Positions 10,019 through 21,785 of a stretch of DNA of 64,000 nucleotides are shown here, one piece after another; the stretch's first letter is position 1; each line of letters opens with the position of its first letter. Origin of the DNA: Ichthyophis bannanicus (taxonomy: Eukaryota; Chordata; Amphibia; Gymnophiona; Ichthyophiidae); NCBI GenBank assembly GCA_033557465.1, contig CM066032.1, positions 53,914,955 to 53,978,954 of the forward strand. Reading direction: 5' to 3'. A program made the position numbers and the translations under genes. Below the pieces are notes generated by a model. It was given only the letters and a program-made list of their open reading frames with translations. It searched no databases and was not told the origin of the DNA.

Positions 10019-12505
10019 CTCAGTCTGTGAGAAGTGTACAGGTGGACTGGGGGTGGGAAAAATTGATGTCAGCTTCCTGGGGGTAGTGGAGTAAAATGGC
10101 CAAGTACCTGAAGGAGGAGTTGGTAGGGTGAGAGGGGATAAGGGAAGTGGAATTGCAATGGGCTAAACTAGAGGCAGCAATAAAAAGGTGCAGATACATA
10201 AGGAAAGTAAACAAGAGAAGGAAACCTATTTGATTCTCCAAAGTGGCTGCGCAAATAAAGGCAAACAGTGTTCACAAAATTCAAAAGCTCGCAAACAAAG
10301 GAACACAGAAGAATACAAGACCAAACTAAAATACAAAGAAATCAGGATAGAAAAATCAATGGTAGAAAATGATTCCTTCAGTACTACAAGATAGACGAAG
10401 ATACAGTAATGTCACCCACAGTCTAATATAGATATCATGACAAAACCTCCACTATAAGACACATAAGTTTAGCTTGTACAGTATGAAAATCTGATGTAAA
10501 TAGTTACCCCAAGTTATCCAAGTTCTATTTCCTGTTACCTGTAAACACTTTCATTATATGCAACGTGTATGTTTTATGTTCTATGTAAACCGCACTGATG
10601 TTGAATAGCGCGGTATAAAAGAAATGTAAATAAAATAAAAATAAATAAGCGATAAACATGTGCAGTGTGGCAACAAAACTTCAGGTATATTCAGGAGAGG
10701 AGGAAAATCAGAAGTGGAATTAGAGGACTCAAAAGTGTTTGTAACAGATTTGTGGAAAACGACATTGAAAAAGCAAAAAAATGCTAAAAATACTTCTGCT
10801 CTGTTTTCACTAGAGAAAACCCTGGAGAAGGACCACCTGTGATTGACAAATGGGAATGGAGTAGATATCACACCATTCACAAAAGATGTGTTAGAACAGC
10901 TTGCAAAACTGAAAGTGGACAAGCCTATGGGACCAGATGGGATACATCCCAGGATACTGAAAGAGCTCAGAGGTTCTTGCAGGGCCTTTAAAGAATGTTT
11001 TAATAGATCCTTGGAGACAAGAGTTCCACAGGACTGGAGAAGGGCTAATGTGGTACCTCTCCAGAGGTGGTAGTAGGGAAGATGTGACAAACTACAGGAC
11101 AGTAAGCCTTACCTCAGTGGCGGAAAACTACTGGAGGCCCTCCGGAAAGAGTGAATAGTGGAATTCCTCAAAACTAGCAGGTTGCACGATATGAGGCAAC
11201 ATGGTTTTACCAAAGGATAATCTTGCCAAACAAATCTGAGTCTTGACTGGGTGACCAGAGAACTGGATCAAGGGAATGTGATGGATATGATCTACCCGGA
11301 TTTCAGCAAAGCCTTTGATACTGTTCCTCATAGGAGGCTTGTCAAACTCATTTTGGGGATGGGTCCCAATATGGTCAATTGGATCAGAAATTGGTTGACT
11401 GACAGATGACAGTAAATGGAACTCACTCAGATGAAAGGGAGGTGATAAGTGGTGTGCCCCAGCGTTTGGTCCTGGGACCAGTACTGTTCAATTTATTCGT
11501 GAGTGATATTGCTGAAGGGCTGAATGGAAAAGTGTCTTTGCAGATGACACCAAAATTTACTAAGGAGTGGACTCCCCTGACAGAATAGAGAGCATGAGGA
11601 AAGATCTACAAAAGCTGGAAGAATAAATCTTAACTGTCAAGCATTAGACCAATGTGACGAAGTGCAGTGTCATGCACTTGGGAAGCAGAACTCCAAGGAA
11701 ATTGTATGTGATATGGGGCGAGAGACTGGTGTGCACAGACCAGGAGAAGGACCTTGGAGTGATAGTTTGACGATCAAGGTGGCAATACAGTATGACGGCA
11801 GTGGCAAAAGCCAGAAGAATGCTGGGTTGCATACATAGAATTACCATCAGAAAGAAAGGGGTACTAATGCCACTCTGAGTTGCTGGTGAGGCCTCACTTG
11901 GAATATTGTGCTCAGATTTGGAGACTGTACGTCAAAGGATATAAAAAGGCTGGCAGTAGTTCAGAGGAAGGTGACCAACATGATTTGGAGTCTGTCAGAA
12001 GGCTTATGAGAAGAGAGACTTGAGGACCTAAATATGTACACTCTGGAGAAGAGGAACAGGGGAAATATAATTTGGACCTTTAAGTACTTAAGAGTATTAA
12101 TGGACAAAAACCTCTTCCAAAGACAGGGAAGCTGTAAAATTAGAGGGCAAAACATGAAGCTGCAAGGGGGTAAACAAAGGCAACATCAGGAAATACTTTC
12201 ACTGAAAGGGTGGTGGATGCTTGGAATGCCCTCCTGATGGAAGTGGTGGGGCAAATACAGTGACAGAATGCAAAATGGCATAGGACAGACAGAGGATCCC
12301 TTTATATCAACAGGATAAAATCAAAACAAACATAACATATCTCAAGAAATAGGAGTGACCTACATGGAGCAGTGGGTACATGCCCAAAGGCATGAGGAGC
12401 TGAGATCTGCACAGAGTGGCAGATGGATCTACTCTTACCACCTCACAGGGCATACTAGATGGAACATATTGGTCTTTATCTGCCGTCATTTACTATGTTA
12501 TTATG
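10019..12505 (+). mobile_element. CR1-beta LINE, decayed
   Basis: Plus-strand frames run through KMAKYLKEELVG near 10090, then PMGPDGIHPRILKELRGSCR (RT region, 10843-11073), FSKAFDTVPHRRLVKL (near 11310) and [20 protein letters not shown] (about 11450), and a C-terminal EERLEDLNMYTLEKRN block near 12020. The same family lies inverted at 15058-18616. ORF2 would encode endonuclease and RT. Stops and frameshifts are frequent. It ends near CTGCCGTCATTTACTATGTT at about 12495. A SINE interrupts it at about 10375-10650. Confidence 0.85.
10375..10650 (+). repeat. L2-tailed SINE inside CR1-beta
   Basis: The block ends with TGTAAACCGCACTGATGTTG, AATAGCGCGGTATAAAAG and an A-rich tail, like the SINE at 33921-34116, with which it also shares upstream text (CCAAGTTCT, TTACCTGTAAA). 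CR1-beta resumes after it with AGTGTGGCAACAA, aligning to the uninterrupted inverted copy near 16785. The left edge is approximate. Confidence 0.7.
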
Positions 12506-12599
12506 TAAATAGGCAGGTGGCATGGACTTCCGACATCAAATGCCTTTGCTTCCTTTGGAGGGGTTGAAGTTAGTAGGAATGAGAGTAGAAATCCAATGT

Positions 12600-13852
12600 A
12601 ACATAAGATATGCCTTACTGGGTCAGACCAAGGTCCATCAAGCACAGTATCCTGTTTCCAACATTGGCCAATCTAGGTCATACGTACTTAGCAGTTTCCC
12701 AAAAAAGACAGGTTCCACAATGCTTGTATTAGGTCAAGCAGTGATATCCTGGGTCCCTTTTAATGGTGGTTTATGGACCTTTCCTCCTGAACTTGTCCAA
12801 ACCTTTTTTGAACCCAGCTACACTAACAGCCTTTACTACATCCTCCGGTAACAAATTCCAGAGTTTGATTACACGTTGAGTGAAAATCTTATTAGTCTTA
12901 AACAGGTTACCCTGTAATTTCATTGCATGTTCACTAGTCTTTCTATATACTGACGATGTGAACAAAATAAGTTTACCTGTTCCACTCCATTCATTATTTT
13001 ATAAACCTCTATCCTATCTCCCCTCAGCTGTCTTTTCCAGGTTGAAGAGTCCTAACCTTTAGGCTCTTCTTAGGGGATCCTTCCATCCCCTTTACCATTT
13101 TGGTGGCTCTTCTCTGGCTTTTCTAATAATGCTATATCCTTTTTAAGATACAGCAACCAGAACTGCACACAATATTCAAGGTGTTGTTGCATCATAGCAT
13201 GCTACAGAGGTATTATATCATCTTGTTTTATTCTCCTTTCCTTATGATACCTAGCATTCTATTTGCTCTTGGCCACCGCTGCACAGTGGGCAGAGGATTT
13301 TAACATGTTATCCACAATGACATCTAAATCTTTTTCCTGGGTGGTAGTTCCTAATGTGAAACCTTGCATCGTGTAAACAGTTTGGGTTTTTCTTTCCTAG
13401 GTGCATAACTTTGCACTTGTCCACATTAAATTGCATCTCATTTGGATGCCCAGTTTTCCAATCAAGATCCTCTAGCAATTTTCTACAATCCTCTTGGGGT
13501 TTTAACAACTTTAGTTGCGTCATCTGCAAATTTGATAACCTCACTTGTTATTCCCATTTCTAGGTCATTTATGAATGTGTTAAAAAGCAGCAGACCCAGC
13601 ACAGATCCCTGGATTACTTCACTATTCACCTTTCTCCATTGGGAAAATTGGCCATTTAGCCCTACCCTCTGCTTTCTATCTTTTAACCAGTTCCTGATCC
13701 ACAATAGTACACTGCCTTCTATCCCATGACTCTTTAGTTTTGCCAAAAGTCTCTGAGGGACCTTGTCAAAGGCTTTCTGAAAGTCCAGATACACTATATC
13801 AACTGACTCATCTTTGTCTACCTGTTTATTCACAGCATCTAAAAAACACAAT
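12600..13852 (-). mobile_element. CR1-alpha LINE, 5'-truncated, with RT remnant
   Basis: The minus strand encodes ESVDIVYLDFQKAFDKVPQR (RT motif A), LLWIRNWLKDRKQRVGLNGQ, and IKFADDATKVVK (FADD catalytic motif, motif C), closely matching 53800-54120 and 58915-59230. Downstream (leftwards) are the CKVMHLGKKN segment and the 3' UTR with GACCTTGGTCTGACCCAGTA. VIQGSVLGLL replaces the usual VPQGSVLGPL. A frame is still open for 122 codons, but the copy is 5'-truncated and broken further on. Confidence 0.88.
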
Positions 13853-15057
13853 TAAGACACCTTCCTTGGCTAAAAGCAGGACCTCAAAACACCCAGAAAC
13901 TGGAACAGAAGCGAGAGGCATCTTGAACAATTTTAAGACTGCATTCATGAGAATCTAGCTAAACTTAAAGTAGACAAAGTGATGGGACCAGATGGGATAC
14001 ATCCAAGAATACTGACATTCTACCAGCTCCATTGACTGACCTTTTCAATGCCTCCGAGTGATACCAGAGGACTGGAGAGAGACCCATGCGGTCCCTTTAC
14101 ACAGAAGTGGAAGTAAGGATGTCATAAGTAAATTGGAAGCGCTGTTGAAAGAAAAAAATAGTGGGGTTTCTGGAGCTCAGTTTACTGGATCAGAAGCAGC
14201 ATGGATTCACCTTAGGCAGGTCTTTTCAGCCAAATCCGATTTTTGACTGGGTGACCAGGGATTTGGACCAAGAAAGAGCCCTAGATGTGGTGTATTTAGA
14301 TTTTAGTAAAGCCTTTGACACTGTTGTGCAGAGGCTACTTAAATGAGCTGAGCACCCTAGGGATGGACCCTAAAGTTATTGCTTGGGTTAGAAACTGGTT
14401 GAGTGGGAGGTGACAGGATACAGGTAAACAGCTCACTCTGAGGAGGTGGTTACCAGTGGTGTGCCCCAGGTATCTTTCCTTGGTCAAATTCTTTGTAAGA
14501 TCTTTGTTAGTGATATTGCAAAAGGGCTGTCTGGTAAGGTTTTGCCTCTTTGCAGAGGATACCAAAATCTGTAAAAGAGTAGACACCCAGGAAGGTGTAG
14601 ATAACATGAGGGGGGGATGTAACTAAGCTTTGAATAGTCTAGAATTTGGCAGCTGAAATTTAATGTTAAAAAATTTAAGGTCATGCATTTGGACTGCTGC
14701 AATCCAAGGGAGTGATATAGTATAGGGGGTGAAGTAATTGTCCACAAAAGAAGGATGGGACCTAGGCATGATTGATGATCTTAAAGTAGCTGAACAGGTA
14801 GAAAAGGCAACAGCAAAAAGCTAGGATGCTTTAGTGCATAGGGAGAGGAATGGCCAGCAAAGGAAAGGTAGGTTTTTGGTGCGACCTCATTTGGAATAGT
14901 GCGTGCAATTCTGGAGACTGCACTTTCAAAAGGATAAATAGGTTGGAGTCGGTGTAGAGGGTGGCTACTAAAATGGTTAGTGGTCTGTTTTAAAGCATGA
15001 GGACAGACTTAAGAATCTTAATATGCATACTTTAGAGGAAAGGTGGGATAGAGGTGA
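13853..15057 (+). mobile_element. CR1-gamma LINE, part 1
   Basis: Plus-strand broken frames give WDQMGYI-like (13984), QKQHGFTLGRSFQPNPIFDW, ALDVVYLDFSKAFDTVVQRL (14278-14340), SGVPQVSFLGQILCKIFVSD and KFKVMHLDCCNP. It stops at GGTGATATAG (about 15057), exactly where the related copy at 26836 reads GGTGATATGATTGAGATG, and resumes at 18617 with ATATGATTGAGACG. A CR1-beta element therefore inserted here. Many stops are present. Confidence 0.82.
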
Positions 15058-18000
15058 TATAGTAACATAGTAAATGATGGCAGCTGAAGACCAGCATGGT
15101 CCATCCAGTCTGCCCAGTATTCAGTTTATTTTGATTTTATCCTGTAAAGGGATCCACTGTGTCCCATGCCATTTTGAATTCTGTCACCGTTTGCCTCCAC
15201 CACCTCCATTGGGATAGCATTCCAAGCATCCACCACCCTTTCAGTGAAAAAATATTTCCTGACATTTCCTTTCAATTTACCACCTTGCAGCTTCAAGTTA
15301 TGCCCTCTAGTTTTACAGCTTCCCCATCTTTGGAAGAGGTTTGTCCATGATTTCTCTTTATTTAAGGTTTGAATCATATCTCCTCTCCTTGAAAGTGTAC
15401 ATATTTAGGTCTTCAAGTCTCTTCTCATAAGGCTTCTGACGCAGGCTCCAAATCATTTTTGTCACCTTCTTCTGAAGAGTTTCCCTTCTTTTTACATCCT
15501 TTGCAAGATACGGTCTCCAAAACTGAACACAGTATTCCAAGTGAGGCCTCACCAGTGACTTATACAGTGGCATTAGTACCTCTTCCTTTCTGCTGGTAAT
15601 TCCTCTTTGTATGCAGCCCAACATCCTCCTGGCTTTTGCCACTGCCTTGTTGCACTGTTTTGCCACCTTGAGATCTACAGAAATCATACCAAGGTCTCTC
15701 CTGATTTAATTGTTCTTATATACTGCACTCTTAAAAAATCAGCACACCAACCTCTTGCCCCCTATCGCATACATTTCCCTTGGATTTCTGCTACCCAAGT
15801 GCATGACACTGCATTTCTTTGCATTAAATCTTAATTGCCAAGCATTAGACCATTCTTCCAGCTTTTGTAGATCTTTCCTTATGTTAATCACTCCCTTGGG
15901 GGAGTCCACCGTTGCAAATTTTCATGTCATCTGCAAAAAGACAGACCTTTCCATTCAGTCTTACAGCTATATATCACTCACAAATACATTGAACAGTGCC
16001 AGGCCCAGGACTGAACCCTGGGGCACCCTGCTAACCACCTTCTTGTCTGGCAACCAATTTCTGATCCAGTTCACCACTTTCGGGCCCATCCCCAAACTAC
16101 TGAGTTTATTGATAAGCCTCCTATGGAGGGACAGTATTAAAGGCTTTGCTGAAATCCAGGTAGATGACATCCATCGCATCCATCTCTGGTCACCTAGTCA
16201 AAGAACTCAGATTTGTTTGGCAAGATCGTCCTTCGGTAAAACCATGTTGCCTCGGATCTTGCAACCTGTTGGTTTTGAGAAAGTTCACTATTTGCTCTTT
16301 CAGGAGCGCCTCCATATTTTCCCCACCACTGAGGTAAGGCTCATGGGCCTGTAGTTTGACTCTTCTTCCCTGTCACCACTTGTGTAGAGGTATGACAGCC
16401 ATTCTCCAGTCTTGAGGAACTTCTCCTGTTTCCAAGGATCTGTTGAAAACATACTTTAATGGTCCTGCAAGAACCTCTGAGCTCTTTCAGTATCCTGGGA
16501 TGTATCCCATCCGGTCCCATGGCCTTGTCCACATTCAGTTTTGCAAGTTGTTCTAACACCTCATCTTATGTGAATGGTGTGGTATCTACTTCATTCCCAT
16601 TTTTATATTTGGGAGTCACAGGTGGTCCTTCTCCAGGATTTTCTTTAGTAAAAATGGAGCAGAAGTATTTGTTTAGCAATTTTGCTTTTTCAATGTCACT
16701 TTCCATGAGTCCGTTTCCAGCACTTGAGTCCTGCAATTCCACCTTCTTCCTTTCCCGAATATACCTGAAGAAAGTTGTCGCCACACTTAACATCTTTAGC
16801 CATCTTTTCCTCTGCCTTTGATTTTGCTAACCTTATTTCTCATTTTGTCTCCTTGAGTTTGATCCTGTATTCATTTCTGTGTTCCTGTTTTGCAAGCTTT
16901 TGAACTTTGCAAAAGCTGTGTTTGCCTTTGAGCAGCCACTTCTTTGGAAGACCAAAGAGGTTTCCTTCTTTTGTTTTTATTTAGTTTTCTTACATATTTA
17001 TCTGTTGCTGCTTTTATTGCCTCATTTAGTTTAGTTTAGCCCATTGCAATTCCACTTCCCTTATCTCCTTCCACCCTGTCAACTCCTCCTTTAGGTACGC
17101 GGCCATTTTATTGGAGTCAATGTTTTTTGAAGTTTAGGATTTTGAGCTTGCTATGATTGGACTGCACCTTGGCTTTTATCTCAAACCATACTGTGTGATG
17201 ATCGCTGTTGCTCACAGGGGCACTCACACAGACATTTGACATTCTATCACCATTGGTGAGCACTAAATCCAGCGTTGAGCTTTCCCTGGTTGGTTCTACC
17301 ACCATTTGTCTAAATAATGCATCTTAGAAGCAAAACAATTGTGGATGCTCTCCTTCTAGATTTGCAGGAGTAATTCAATCCACATTGGGTAGATTAAAGT
17401 CACCCAAAATGATCACTTCCCCCTTTGTGGCTATCTTGGCAATATCTATCATCAATTTGTTATCTAGCTCTTCCAATTTGAGTTGGAGGTCTGTAGACTA
17501 CAGCAGTATGGATGACAGTGCCATCTCCTCTTTCCAACACAATCCAGAGCGCTTCTTCTTTTCCCCATGCATTTCAGTAGCTTTAATATTGCTTTTAATA
17601 ATTCAAAAATTAACTTACTCTATAGAAATCTAACCAAAACAAAAATAGAGCAAACTCAATGAATGAGCTGAAGTGTATAGGTGTAAATGTATACATGTTG
17701 GAAGAGTAGCCGTGAGGAATCAAACCACCTCTTGTAGCAGTACTTACAACAGGAGCTTTTTCACCTAGGTAAAAACCATAAAATAGTGTACCCTACACGA
17801 TGTGCTCAAAACATATTGCTTCCAACAATTTAACATATCTGAAACCAATAGGACAAGCCAAAGTAACAAAAATACGAAAGTTACTTATCTGTTGCCCATA
17901 GAACCAAGTTGTAGTTATGCTCCAGATTCAGTTGGATTTCAGTCACTTGAATCCGCAGTTTTGAAAAAAACAGTACTGCGTTTCGGGCAAGACAATATTA

Positions 18001-18616
18001 ATGCCCTGTATCAATGCTCTCCTGAACTGCAAAAATGCCCAACTTCCCCAATTCTTCAGGACGCCAGCACATGCTCATTTACTCTATTTTTGTTTTGGTT
18101 AATATTGCTTTTGACATACAAGGCTGCTAACTCCTCCTTTTCCATTTTCTGTCTGACTAGATTATAGCCAGCTATGGCTATATCCCACTCATGTGATTCA
18201 TTAAACCATGTTTCCGTAATGGCCACAATGTCCATGTACACCATTAGGGCTTCCAGGTCTGGAATTTTGTGGCTAAGCTTCGAGCATTTGTGCTTATTGC
18301 TTTCCAGCATTTAACTGGCTTGTGTGTTTTGCATTGATTTTGTTCTGTCCACTTCTTCCCACTTGTTTTTGATGTGTGGTTTAAAAGTGTGGCTGTTTGA
18401 TGTTTTTCTGCTTTTGCAGGAAGTGACGTCCAGAAGTTGACCCTCCCCATCTGTCGCCCCCTTTTTCTAGTTTAAATACATATCCACATACTGCCTGAAT
18501 TTTTCACTTAGGATTCTTTTCCCTGCGACAGATGTAGTCCAGCACAGTAGTCTCTTGTTGGTCCATCTGTTTCCCCAGTTGCCTATAAAATCTGAATCCT
18601 TCCTCTTTGCACCAGG
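15058..18616 (-). mobile_element. CR1-beta LINE inserted into CR1-gamma, nearly complete ORF2
   Basis: On the minus strand, from right to left: an ORF1 tail (FRQYVDMYLN), endonuclease pieces (DIVAITETWFNESHEWD, and SSTLDLVLTNGDRMSN with NSDHHTVWFEIK), a linker, RT pieces (PDGIHPRILKELRGSCRT, SVLGLALFNVFVSDI) and C-terminal [20 protein letters not shown]. The 3' UTR lies by 15060-15125. Flanks read GATATA and TATATGA, consistent with a short TSD. It contains an unrelated insertion at about 17580-18060. Frameshifts are numerous. Confidence 0.85.
17580..18060. repeat. Insertion of an unclassified repeat related to the 42.7-43.5 kb palindrome
   Basis: CR1-beta codons stop near 17580 and resume near 18060. 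The inserted DNA carries AACAGTACTGCGTTTCGGGC and CCCTGTATCAATGC, matching the palindrome arm (CACAGTACTGCGTTTTGAGC and CCCTGTATCAACGC near 42910-42955). It has no coding capacity I can recognise. Probably a non-autonomous DNA element; class unknown. Confidence 0.5.
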
Positions 18617-18960
18617 TATATGATTGAGACGTTTAAATACTTCCATGGCATAAATGCACAGGAGGCGAGCCTCTTTCGATTGAAAGCAAGCTCTGCTATG
18701 AGGGGACATAGGATGAGGGTTAAAGGGGATAGACCCAGGAGTAATAAGCAGAAATATTTCTTTACTGAAAGAATGGTAGATGCATGGAAGTCTCCTAGTA
18801 GGAGGTAGCAAAGATGACAGTATCTGAACTCAAGAAAGCATGGGACAAACAGATGATCTCTAAAAGGAAAAAGGCACTGTTGTAGTGGTTGATATAAGGG
18901 CAGACTAGATCAAAAACATGATTGCAGAAAGAGACCACATGGCATATGTTTCCAGGTAGG
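18617..18960 (+). mobile_element. CR1-gamma LINE, part 2 (3' end)
   Basis: It continues part 1: MIETFKYFHGINAQEASLF and RLKASSAMRGHRM match the copy at 26845-26940, followed by KQKYFFTERMVDAW and the 3' UTR. Its separation from part 1 by exactly one CR1-beta copy defines a nested insertion. Confidence 0.82.
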
Positions 18961-19660
18961 ACACACTGACAATATAGAAATAAGGAATATGTAAATAAGC
19001 TAAATTCTAAATAGGCACAGAAGGCCTGAACAGAGCATACAAGTTAGCAGAGGTCTGCAATGAGGGTGCTCTCACCAAACAGGAACCGCCAGGTCAGCAG
19101 CTCATGTGCTGGGAGATAAGCTTCTAAACAGAGCCCCAGCTCAGAAAATGCTAATTGTCAAGACTTCAAGAAATAGAGGTTCACATATTGCTAGCTCATA
19201 CCAGAGGCTAACAAGCAGCTGGAAATGATAGAGGTGTCTGTTCCAAGCAACTATGAATTGTGTGGAGAGGCAGAAGATCCTGAAATACCAAGAAACAGTC
19301 AGACCAAGAAAATGTGGCAGAAATTTTTCCGATCCTGTTGGGTGTCAGTCTTGATAGAGGATTTCCAAGCACATATTGACTAACTACCCATACATGTCTC
19401 ATCTTAAAAATGCCAGCAGGAGGCTCTTTGGCATGATGCAAGTACGACAGAGCATTAGCAGTAAGTTTGTGAGAGTGTACTCCACATACCCTGGCTTAGA
19501 GATGAGATTCATGACTCATGGTATGCACAAAAACCCATTTGGAGGAGAAGCCACCCCCAAACAATTTCTCCAGCTCAATACCAGTAATCACAGCCTGCAG
19601 AGAATCCCTACAAATAGAAAGGGCAAAATTAAAGAGAAAATGGACACTTAAAATGCTTAC
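18961..19660. other. Probable intron of the minus-strand host gene
   Basis: No repeat or confident exon seen. A weak acceptor-like stretch (TTTCTTGGTATTTCAG, minus strand, near 19280) would join in phase but reach a stop within about ten codons, so I do not call an exon. Confidence 0.4.
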
Positions 19661-20289
19661 CTGTGAGAGCTGAGATGCCATTGTCTTCTGTTAACACTGC
19701 AGCCTTGCATGTGGATGGCAATGGACTTGAGCCGCTCAGGGGCTTCTCCTGCCCCGCAGAGTTCTCTTGAGCTACAACAATCCACTTCTGTTCCTGTTCT
19801 GTAGTGTCCTGGTCTGGTGGTCTGAAAAGCATGTCGCTGCTCCACTCATCCTCATGCGGGTTGCTAGTCACTGCAGAGAGGCTCTGCTCCTGGTCCTTCA
19901 CAGGTGTGGACTCTGCAGAGGCCACCAAAGATTCTGAAAGCAGCTCTGAATCTGCCCTTTCCTGATTTCTTGCAGGTATTGCTGAGCTCCCATCTCCCAT
20001 TCCAGAAAGAGGAGGCCCTCCACACACTGCTGTCCCAGGAAAGGGTCCCTCACTGGCTTGTGAGAACTCAGGGCCATTTGCATGCTTTTCTGGCGTTGCT
20101 GGGTTAATGTGTACGAGAATTGGGGCTTTCCCATATTCTCCATCTGGCTGGCTCAGTGAGTCCTCTCCATTAATGAGCACCATTGAGGAAGCATCTGACC
20201 CAATCCTTGTTTGCTTACCCTTCCATAGTTCATGGCCTGCAACAGCTGGACTGTCCACACTGTCCTTAACTGGAGATATGTCCACAAAG
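19661..20289 (-). CDS. Host gene, second coding exon (629 bp), unidentified protein
   Basis: The minus strand is open across the whole interval, with CCTACAG acceptor immediately before (20290) and CACAG/GTAAGC donor immediately after (19660). Its first base completes a codon left by the exon at 21684-21785 (AG + C gives Ser), reading ASESFVDISPVKDSV across the junction. The exon encodes about 209 residues of an acidic, Ser/Pro/Gly-rich, probably disordered region with no signal peptide, membrane segment or catalytic motif. It has no TE similarity here. The long open frame and matching splice phase support a real exon. I do not recognise the protein. Later exons are not found and probably lie further left or are unrecognised. 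Confidence 0.7.
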
Positions 20290-20499
20290 CTGTAGGCAAA
20301 GAGAACTTGTTAGTGCTTTGAGTCTGGAGCTCCTATTAGGTACTAGCAATGATCCCTACCTTGCATAAAAAGGTTATCAAGAAGTGCAACCAAAAGCCAG
20401 GAGGTGATAGTCTATGCATGAGAAAGTACCTCATTTCACAGCAGAACTCAAGCCACGAGAGCAAGAGACTTGACTAAGCAGGAAGCGTTATTAAAAGGC

Positions 20500-21090
20500 C
20501 TGGGATGTAGAGGTGGTAAGAAATTCACAGAATGCTTATTACAAACTCTGAAATTCATTGCTAGAGGAAGTAGTAAAAGCTGTTAGTGTAGCTGGGTTTA
20601 AGAGGTTTGGGTAAGTTCCTACATAAACCACTCAAATGAGCTATCCACATTCAGAAAACTAAAAACATTTCAGTCCCATTACATAACGCCCCTCCCCACA
20701 GCACCCACTCATAATATTCAGCTGACCTGTTTGCATTGTGTTCACCCCTCTATCCAGCATTTTAATGTATGTAAGTTATACCACCAAGGTATCAATTTAT
20801 ATCAGTTTTGCTGTTCTATGTAATATCAATAGCATATGCTGACTACTCTGTAAATAAATTCCATTGTTCTATTTATAACAACTCATAATGTACACTGCTG
20901 TGACTGTCTTATACTGCTTTTCACCGGGGAAAATGAGGGTAGAGAATTCCAGTGATTGTTCCTGGAATAAGCAGCATGGAATCCGTCTATCCTTTGGGAA
21001 TCTGACACGTACTTGTGACCTGAATTGACCACTTTTGGAAAGAGGATATTGGGCTTGGACCCTTGGTATGACCCAGTATGGCATCTAAGT
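20500..21090 (+). mobile_element. Diverged CR1-alpha-like 3' end, interrupted
   Basis: About 20570-20640 reads GCTGTTAGTGTAGCTGGGTT and a lysine-poor ending like ORF2 of CR1 at 54840. From about 21030 it reads GGATATTGGGCTTGGACC and TGACCCAGTATGGCAT, the CR1-alpha 3' UTR. The middle (about 20650-20940) is a different insertion containing TAAATAAATTCC. It lies in the intron between the two coding exons. Confidence 0.6.
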
Positions 21091-21683
21091 TCTCGTGTTC
21101 TAGTATCTTTATGCAGAGTAGGGAAGTGTTAAACTTTAGCCCATGTACTCCTTGGAAGAAATACACTGAGACAGGTGGGAGCTCAAGACAATTCCCAAAA
21201 GCAGCAGCAGCTGAGGAGCCAGATATTTCCAGCGAGATCACATGACCACACAAGCTACCTTAGCCTAAGAATGGTTACTGTTCTAGATCAGTAGCTTCCC
21301 ACCATGTACTAGGGAGCCCTACAGCCAGCCAGGTTTTCAGGGTATCCAAATAAGTACAAGAGAAAGGTGCATGCATTGGAGACGCAGATCCTCGTGCATA
21401 TTTCTTGTAGACAGGCAGAAACATAACAGTGCCCCATGAGGGCAGGTTTGAGCACCCTGCTCTAGATCTCTCAATGAGGAAGAGGTCTGTGTGCATGCAC
21501 TTTTCCCAAAATGAGGAGAATCCTCAGGGGTCAGTTCAACTAGAAGCAAGGCAGAGACCCTTCCCCAAGTCTGTGGGTCCTGTACCTGTGAGCACCTAGT
21601 GTTGCTGTACCTGCCTCTCAGGCATGTGTGGGTGTGTGCTCCACTTCTGGCTTCTGTTTGGAGAAGAGGGAGATTGTGGTTAC
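21091..21683. other. Intron sequence of the host gene
   Basis: Minus-strand intron between coding exons. No repeat family or exon recognised; minus-strand open frames here lack splice support. Confidence 0.4.
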
Positions 21684-21785
21684 CTTTCTGAGGCCAGGTC
21701 AGCACTCCAGCTACTGACCGTATGCAAGCTCTGCTCTGTCACACATCCAGGGCCATGGGCTGCCATCCTGGAGAGAGTGGTTTAG
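21684..21785 (-). CDS. Host gene, first coding exon with start codon
   Basis: On the minus strand a pyrimidine-rich TTTTTTTACAG acceptor ends at 21786. The exon contains 19 bases of 5' UTR, then ATG at 21766-21764 in context CCAGGATGG (G at +4), then 27 codons plus two bases ending at a GAAAG/GTAACC donor. The peptide begins MAAHGPGCVTEQSLHTVSSW. The two leftover bases join in phase with the exon at 19661-20289. The coding part is therefore 83 bp. The protein family is unknown to me. Agreement of the splice signals, Kozak-like start and phase is the main support. Confidence 0.65.

Noticed and set aside
10020..10241. Minus-strand 73-codon frame beside L2-beta
   Set aside because: The plus strand here matches CR1-beta (KYLKEELVG and following), so the minus frame is its antisense shadow.
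19208..19441. Possible third coding exon of the host gene
   Set aside because: A weak acceptor exists near 19280 but the in-phase frame stops after about ten codons and there is no donor or poly(A) support.
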